Assembly (NCBI GenBank): GCA_031548025.1
Contig: JAVBRM010000104.1
Location: 1 to 64,000, forward strand
DNA length: 64,000 nucleotides
Reading direction: 5' to 3'
DNA from: UBA5239 sp031548025
Lineage (GTDB): Bacteria > Verrucomicrobiota > Lentisphaeria > Victivallales > Victivallaceae
Positions 61,181-64,000 of the stretch are shown here, piece after piece (position 1 is the stretch's first letter; each line of letters opens with the position of its first letter). The position numbers and the translations under genes were made by a program. Under the pieces are notes generated by a model. That model saw only the letters and a program-made list of their open reading frames with translations. It was not told the DNA's origin and ran no database searches.

Positions 61181-61912
61181 ATGTTCAATAAGAATATCAC
61201 TCATTTGATCGCCACGGTTATTATTGCGGTTTCCGTTATACTGTCGTCTTTTCTGATTTCGCGATTTTTCGTCAAAGTCCGGAAGGAAAAGAATCTTTCC
61301 GTCAAAGGTTATGCCGAACAGTTGGTAACCGGTGATACCGCTACTTTCTCGGTTCTTGTGCGCGGCAAAGGACCGAATCTGGAAGACTCTTATAACAATT
61401 TAAGTTTTTCATGCGATAAGGTAATCGCCAAACTCTTGTTGTTGGGATTCAAAGATGAAGAAGTGACTTTCGGCGGTATTTACCACGATAACGTATTCAG
61501 AAAAAACGATCGTGGAGTGACTACCGGTGAATTGTCACACGTGGAGACTTGCCGGAATATCGAAATCATTTCCAAACGGGTTGAATTGATCTCTGCCAAA
61601 TATCGCGAATTGGACTCTTTAATTGGGCAGGGCGTCAATCTGACTACCAGTGCTCCGCAATATTTCATCACCGATCTTGACCGCTATAAGATGGCTTTGA
61701 TGAAAAAAGCCACAGTCAACGGGTTCGAACGCGCCAGGGCTCTGTCCGAAAACAGCGGCGGCAAAATCGGCCGGCTGCTGGCTGCCAAGCAGGGGGTAAT
61801 TCAGATAACCTCCCCCTACTCTACCGAAACCTCGCACGACGGTATTTACGATACCGCCAGCTTACAGAAGAATATCAAAGTCGTGGTAACCCTGGAATAT
61901 CTTCTGGAATAG
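61181..61912 (+). CDS. SIMPL domain (DUF541) membrane-anchored protein
   Basis: A 243-residue protein with an N-terminal transmembrane helix (residues ~8-30), so the SIMPL domain lies outside the cytoplasm. The body has the SIMPL features: VKGYAEQLVTGDTATFSVLV, FSCDKVIAKLLLLGFKDEEV, SKRVELISAKYRELDSLI, and the later LMKKATVNGFERARALSENSGGKIGRLLAAKQG. The function of the family in bacteria is unclear; some members associate with signalling. It is the first gene beyond dif and ends in a terminator. Confidence 0.88.
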   Translation: MFNKNITHLIATVIIAVSVILSSFLISRFFVKVRKEKNLSVKGYAEQLVTGDTATFSVLVRGKGPNLEDSYNNLSFSCDKVIAKLLLLGFKDEEVTFGGIYHDNVFRKNDRGVTTGELSHVETCRNIEIISKRVELISAKYRELDSLIGQGVNLTTSAPQYFITDLDRYKMALMKKATVNGFERARALSENSGGKIGRLLAAKQGVIQITSPYSTETSHDGIYDTASLQKNIKVVVTLEYLLE

Positions 61913-61938
61913 CCCCATACCCCTGCCCCCTTGTTGCT

Positions 61939-61984
61939 GGTGGTAGTATCTTTCTCCCCGGAAGATATTACCACCGTTTTTTTT
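61939..61984 (+). terminator. Rho-independent terminator after the SIMPL gene
   Basis: GGTGGTAGTATCTT (61939-61952) pairs with AAGATATTACCACC (61962-61975), with one G-U pair, and a run of T follows from 61977. It also lies close to the stop of the convergent Sel1 gene. Confidence 0.9.
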
Positions 61985-61985
61985 A

Positions 61986-63884
61986 TCAATGTCCATAACG
62001 ATGATACATCGTATTGATTTCTTTGACGTCGTTAAGATCTGAGCGGTATTTTACCGGCATGTCGTCTTTACTCTCGATCGGGGTACAGCAAGGAAGTTCG
62101 CGCCAATACGGACCTTCGGGATTGTTATTGTCGCGACGGATTCTTTCGTCAAGGTAGTTTCCCCACCATTCGGAAGAATTCATTTCCTTGGCGTAAAGTT
62201 GCATCGCCTCGATATTTCCCCCTTGGGCGGCCTCCAGTATTCGGACTATTCCTTCCTTATAACGGGAGGAATTTGCCAGCATCTTTTTCCCTTCTTTCAG
62301 TCGCGCCAACGGCATATCGGTTTCATAATCGCCCATCAACTCCAGGCCCTTCTCCTGGTCCGGCTCCACTTCCAGCCCGTAATACAGACACAGGCCCATA
62401 GCGAATTTATCGGCCGGAGTGCCATTTTTTCCCCAGAGCTCAAATGCTTGTTTGTGCTTGCCGGTCAAAAACAGAAACGTCCCCTCCCCGGCCGGAGCCT
62501 CATACAAAGTCAGTGCCAGACGGCAGCGGACATCTCCCTGTGCCGCTCCGCTGATAAAATAATCCCTGCCCTCATTGAAATTACGCTGAAACAGCATCCA
62601 GCCGGCTTTGAACATACCTTCGGCATCCCCCTGCTCCGCCGCCTGCTGGTAAAGTTTCAACCGGATGGCCGGAGTGCTGGTTAAATCGCCGATCCGGGTC
62701 ACCGCCGGTGCAAAGCGTTCCTTGAGAGCCTGTTCGAAATATCCGCGTGCCTCCAATACCCTGCCTTCAGCCAAAACTTCCATACCCATTTTATAGATCG
62801 CCTTGACATGCCCCCTGCCCGCCGCTTCCGCCAACCGGCCCGTAAAAAACAGTGCATTGGCATTTCCCTGATCGGCAGCGGCTTGAAGCATCTTATGATC
62901 ATTGGCCAGATACCCGGTCAGGGCCATGGCCGAATCGTATTGATAAGCAGCGGCAGTATTCAAATAACGCCATGCTAACTCCGGCGCGGTCGGCGTTCCG
63001 ACTCCAAAATAATGACATAATCCAAGATAATAGAGTCCGAAAACATGTTTGTTCGACACGGCTTTTTGAAATTCTTCGATGGCTCGTGGGAAGTTTCGCT
63101 TTACCTCGAATCCGCCGTCGTAAAAACTGCGCCCGCGCCAATACGCAATCTCCGGAGTGCTGTACCTGCCGTCGCTGTAACCGAAATAAACATGCCGGTA
63201 GTAGTTATTAACACTTTGAGTGGGAGTTGGATCAATACGGTCCCACATGGCGATGTTGCCGAACTCTTCCGTAATGAATGGTTCTCCGGACTTTTTCTCT
63301 ACCATGCCGTAATAGTTAAACACTGCGTCATAAGGAAGTTTGCGAATCTCCTTGCGTCCGTCGCGTTCATACATGACCACGTTGTCTTTGTAATACCAGA
63401 TGATTTTTTCTTCATGAACCTTGAAGATATTGCGGCAGTAACCGTCAAAGTTGGAAAAATAAACAATCCCGCCGCCTTCGGTTGTGCCTTTCCGGGTTGC
63501 CGCCCGGGTGTCCACTCCGAAATTACCTGTGACCTGATAATAAGTTCTGCTGCCGATGCTTGAAGTCGGGGCATGACTGGTCAGGGCGATCTGTAATTGC
63601 GAACCGTTGTAAACCTGCGGCGGATCAACCGGATAGACCCGGCGCTGCATCCGGAAGGTATAGGCTTGAGTTCTCCGGGATTCATCGCTGAGACTGCGCA
63701 GCATATACCGGGTTTCGTTTTCGCGGGTAACTTGTTCCGGATAAAGAATAAATCCCCAAACCGACTGCTCGATTTTCAGTGCATTTCGATACTTGTAGTT
63801 GCGGAGAAAATCCCCGCCGCCGATAATGGAAGAGGCACTTGCCGCCGTCGTCAAAATCGCTAAAAGTATCAACACTTTCTGCAT
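61986..63884 (-). CDS. Secreted Sel1-repeat protein
   Basis: A 632-residue exported protein (signal peptide to about ASA). Residues ~30-240 are a beta-rich domain without known motifs. From ~255 onward there are roughly six to eight Sel1-like TPR repeats: AIEEFQKAVSNKHVFGLYYLGLCHYFGVG, ALFFTGRLAEAAGRG, AIYKMGMEVLAEG, LYQQAAEQGDAEGMFKAGWML, FAMGLCLYYGLEVEPDQEKG and AAQGGNIEAMQLYAKEM. Such repeats form protein-binding solenoids, often in envelope or signalling complexes. It starts two bases after the stop of the truncated gene and is co-transcribed with it. Confidence 0.85.
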   Translation of the reverse strand: MQKVLILLAILTTAASASSIIGGGDFLRNYKYRNALKIEQSVWGFILYPEQVTRENETRYMLRSLSDESRRTQAYTFRMQRRVYPVDPPQVYNGSQLQIALTSHAPTSSIGSRTYYQVTGNFGVDTRAATRKGTTEGGGIVYFSNFDGYCRNIFKVHEEKIIWYYKDNVVMYERDGRKEIRKLPYDAVFNYYGMVEKKSGEPFITEEFGNIAMWDRIDPTPTQSVNNYYRHVYFGYSDGRYSTPEIAYWRGRSFYDGGFEVKRNFPRAIEEFQKAVSNKHVFGLYYLGLCHYFGVGTPTAPELAWRYLNTAAAYQYDSAMALTGYLANDHKMLQAAADQGNANALFFTGRLAEAAGRGHVKAIYKMGMEVLAEGRVLEARGYFEQALKERFAPAVTRIGDLTSTPAIRLKLYQQAAEQGDAEGMFKAGWMLFQRNFNEGRDYFISGAAQGDVRCRLALTLYEAPAGEGTFLFLTGKHKQAFELWGKNGTPADKFAMGLCLYYGLEVEPDQEKGLELMGDYETDMPLARLKEGKKMLANSSRYKEGIVRILEAAQGGNIEAMQLYAKEMNSSEWWGNYLDERIRRDNNNPEGPYWRELPCCTPIESKDDMPVKYRSDLNDVKEINTMYHRYGH

Positions 63885-63886
63885 GA

Positions 63887-64000
63887 TTATGATGAACCGA
63901 ATAGCTTTTTCCAGAACGAACCCGAGTCGCTGTACCCTTCCGGAAGTTCACCGCAGGCTTCAAGGATGCTGATGACTTCCGGATAATCGGGGCGCTCGTC
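63887..64000 (-). CDS. C-terminal end of an upstream gene, possibly a protein kinase (partial)
   Basis: A frame enters from the right edge and stops with TAA at 63889-63887, giving 37 visible residues. They begin DERPDYPEVISILEACGELPEG and end WKKLFGSS. RPDYPEVI followed by a helix is similar to the subdomain XI end of Hanks-type Ser/Thr kinases (R-P-x-x-x-E-V-L), so a kinase is possible but unproved. Two bases separate it from the Sel1 gene. Confidence 0.45.
   Translation of the reverse strand, partial: DERPDYPEVISILEACGELPEGYSDSGSFWKKLFGSS

Larger units (their letters stand above)
12691..62820. repeat. FtsK-orienting (KOPS-like) octamers GGGNAGGG converging on dif
   Basis: Plus-strand copies start at 12691, 18727, 22700, 32048, 35043, 35539, 42710, 43759, 49977, 50694, 50928, 54748, 57463, 57861, 59594, 60565 and 61625. 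Minus-strand copies start at 60660, 61921, 62482, 62564 and 62813. Most have C as the variable base. The density rises towards the dif site. They fall on both coding and template strands of genes, so codon bias does not explain the polarity. E. coli KOPS has this consensus and loads FtsK so that it translocates towards dif. Confidence 0.85.

Noticed and set aside
60736..61200. A 154-codon leftward open frame
   Set aside because: It crosses the dif site and the likely promoter of the SIMPL gene, has AT-driven composition, no ribosome site and no recognisable motif.
1..64000. CRISPR arrays, tRNA and rRNA genes, prophage or insertion sequences
   Set aside because: I saw no array of spaced repeats, no rRNA or tRNA pattern and no transposase, integrase or phage structural protein. 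An XerCD-exploiting element at dif was considered, but the site has no duplicated arm and no adjacent cargo.

Overview
The window looks like part of the chromosome of an anaerobic, polysaccharide-degrading Gram-negative bacterium of the PVC superphylum, most likely Lentisphaerota (Victivallis-like). The indicators are three type II pseudopilin-like proteins with the FTLIELLVVI N-terminus sitting next to secreted glycoside hydrolases, an LPS-type heptosyltransferase, many lipoprotein and Sec signal peptides, RNase HIII, and a multi-subunit flavin/Fe-S transhydrogenase. This is inferred from protein style only; no 16S gene is present.

Layout. 1-6.7 kb: end of cobyrinate a,c-diamide synthase, cobD, pyruvate kinase, a secreted nitroreductase, a GT9 heptosyltransferase, pyrK-pyrD, a lipoprotein and a TM2 protein. 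6.7-15.4 kb: housekeeping and repair genes (carboxylesterase, metG, pepF, SseB-like, MsrB-MsrA fusion, amidohydrolase lipoprotein). 15.4-27.5 kb: a sugar-utilisation locus made of a GntR-LacI type regulator facing a six-gene minus-strand operon (SGNH esterase, GH2, Gfo/Idh/MocA dehydrogenase, pseudopilin, GH20, deacetylase-like). 27.6-32.9 kb: a second such locus (GntR-LacI type regulator, two secreted proteins, pseudopilin). 33-45.8 kb: housekeeping block with prfB, rnhC, galM, proA, a PMT-type glycosyltransferase, mtaB, an AraC regulator, a minimal nagA, ribD and a papain-like peptidase. 45.9-52.4 kb: stand-alone Lrp/AsnC RAM protein, methyltransferase, PstS-like protein and a three-gene NuoE/NuoF/GltD-type complex resembling the Stn transhydrogenase. 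52.5-55.3 kb: NfeD-flotillin pair. 55.4-60.5 kb: a third pseudopilin + glycoside hydrolase (GH9) + AraC regulator module. 60.5-61.2 kb: a non-coding interval holding a dif site. 61.2-64 kb: SIMPL protein, Sel1-repeat protein and the end of a further gene.

The most striking result is structural. A 28-bp element at 61011-61038 matches the Escherichia coli XerCD recombination site dif almost perfectly, and FtsK-orienting octamers (GGGNAGGG) change strand there: 16 of 17 occurrences to its left read towards it on the + strand, and 4 of 5 to its right read towards it on the - strand. I therefore read this window as the replication terminus, with the + strand as leading strand over the first 61 kb.

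The second theme is the repeated association of a pseudopilin, one or more secreted carbohydrate-active proteins and a dedicated transcription factor, seen three times. For the first module, the regulator promoter and the operon promoter share a 21-bp element (18 identical positions) enclosing the -10 box, which suggests the regulator controls both itself and the operon.
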